A stretch of 13,014 nt of DNA, taken from NCBI GenBank assembly GCA_045604545.1, contig JAZUOG010000033.1:1-13014 (forward strand), given 5' to 3'. The notes beneath the pieces were generated by a model. It made no database searches and was not told where the DNA came from. It was given only the letters and a program-made list of their open reading frames with translations. Below, piece by piece: positions 12,985 through 13,014 of the stretch. The translations under genes were made by a program, and so were the position numbers. Position 1 is the stretch's first letter. Each line of letters begins with the position of its first letter. This DNA is from RGIG1959 sp045604545. GTDB taxonomy: Bacteria > Bacillota > Clostridia > Oscillospirales > Acutalibacteraceae.

Positions 12985-13014
12985 CTTATACAGAACAGCC
13001 TCATTTAGTGGCGG

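Noticed and set aside
1..13014. CRISPR arrays, tRNA/rRNA genes, toxin-antitoxin or phage-defence genes
   Set aside because: I looked for regularly spaced repeats, cloverleaf-like segments and known defence motifs on both strands and saw none.

Overview
The window reads as one contiguous piece of chromosome from a low-to-mid-GC-derived but GC-rich (roughly 55-60% by eye) member of the Firmicutes, most likely class Clostridia and plausibly an Oscillospirales-type gut bacterium. The clues are strong AAAGGAGG-type ribosome binding sites, an HPr with both His15 and Ser46, a four-cysteine L32, a bacillus-type 446-residue glucose-6-phosphate isomerase, and the DUF512-der-plsY-gpsA gene order that I associate with Clostridia. 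The taxonomic call is inference. Almost all of the window is ordinary housekeeping sequence. There are no tRNA, rRNA, CRISPR or phage genes.

Region by region. 1-922 holds an AEC-family permease, running into a bidirectional terminator (931-961) that it shares with a convergent Lgt-family membrane protein on the minus strand (970-1737). A small DUF4190-type membrane protein (1816-2160, minus) lies upstream of lgt, with its own promoter and its own terminator. 2353-3564 is an exported D-Ala-D-Ala carboxypeptidase. 3565-3720 carries the promoter and a perfect 18-bp palindrome ahead of glucose-6-phosphate isomerase (3721-5061). Next is a small P-loop protein of unknown function (5117-5533) with a terminator.

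From 5640 a fully consensus sigma-A promoter opens an eight-gene, 6.6-kb same-strand block: yceD (DUF177), rpmF (L32), a PDZ/radical-SAM DUF512 protein, der, plsY, gpsA, rimM and trmD. It closes at a strong terminator whose loop contains the trmD stop codon. The block joins ribosome assembly (YceD, L32, Der, RimM, TrmD) to phospholipid synthesis (GpsA makes glycerol-3-phosphate, PlsY acylates it). rimM-trmD stand apart from their common neighbours rpsP and rplS, and plsX, a common neighbour of rpmF, is missing.

After a 157-bp AT-rich gap, a strong extended -10 promoter drives ptsH (HPr), which ends in a clean terminator. The last ~135 bp contain three perfect hairpins that look like a dispersed intergenic repeat or the edge of a mobile element cut off by the window end. 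The points most worth following up are the pgi palindrome, this terminal hairpin cluster, the uncharacterised P-loop protein, the rearranged ribosome/lipid operon and the atypical Lgt.
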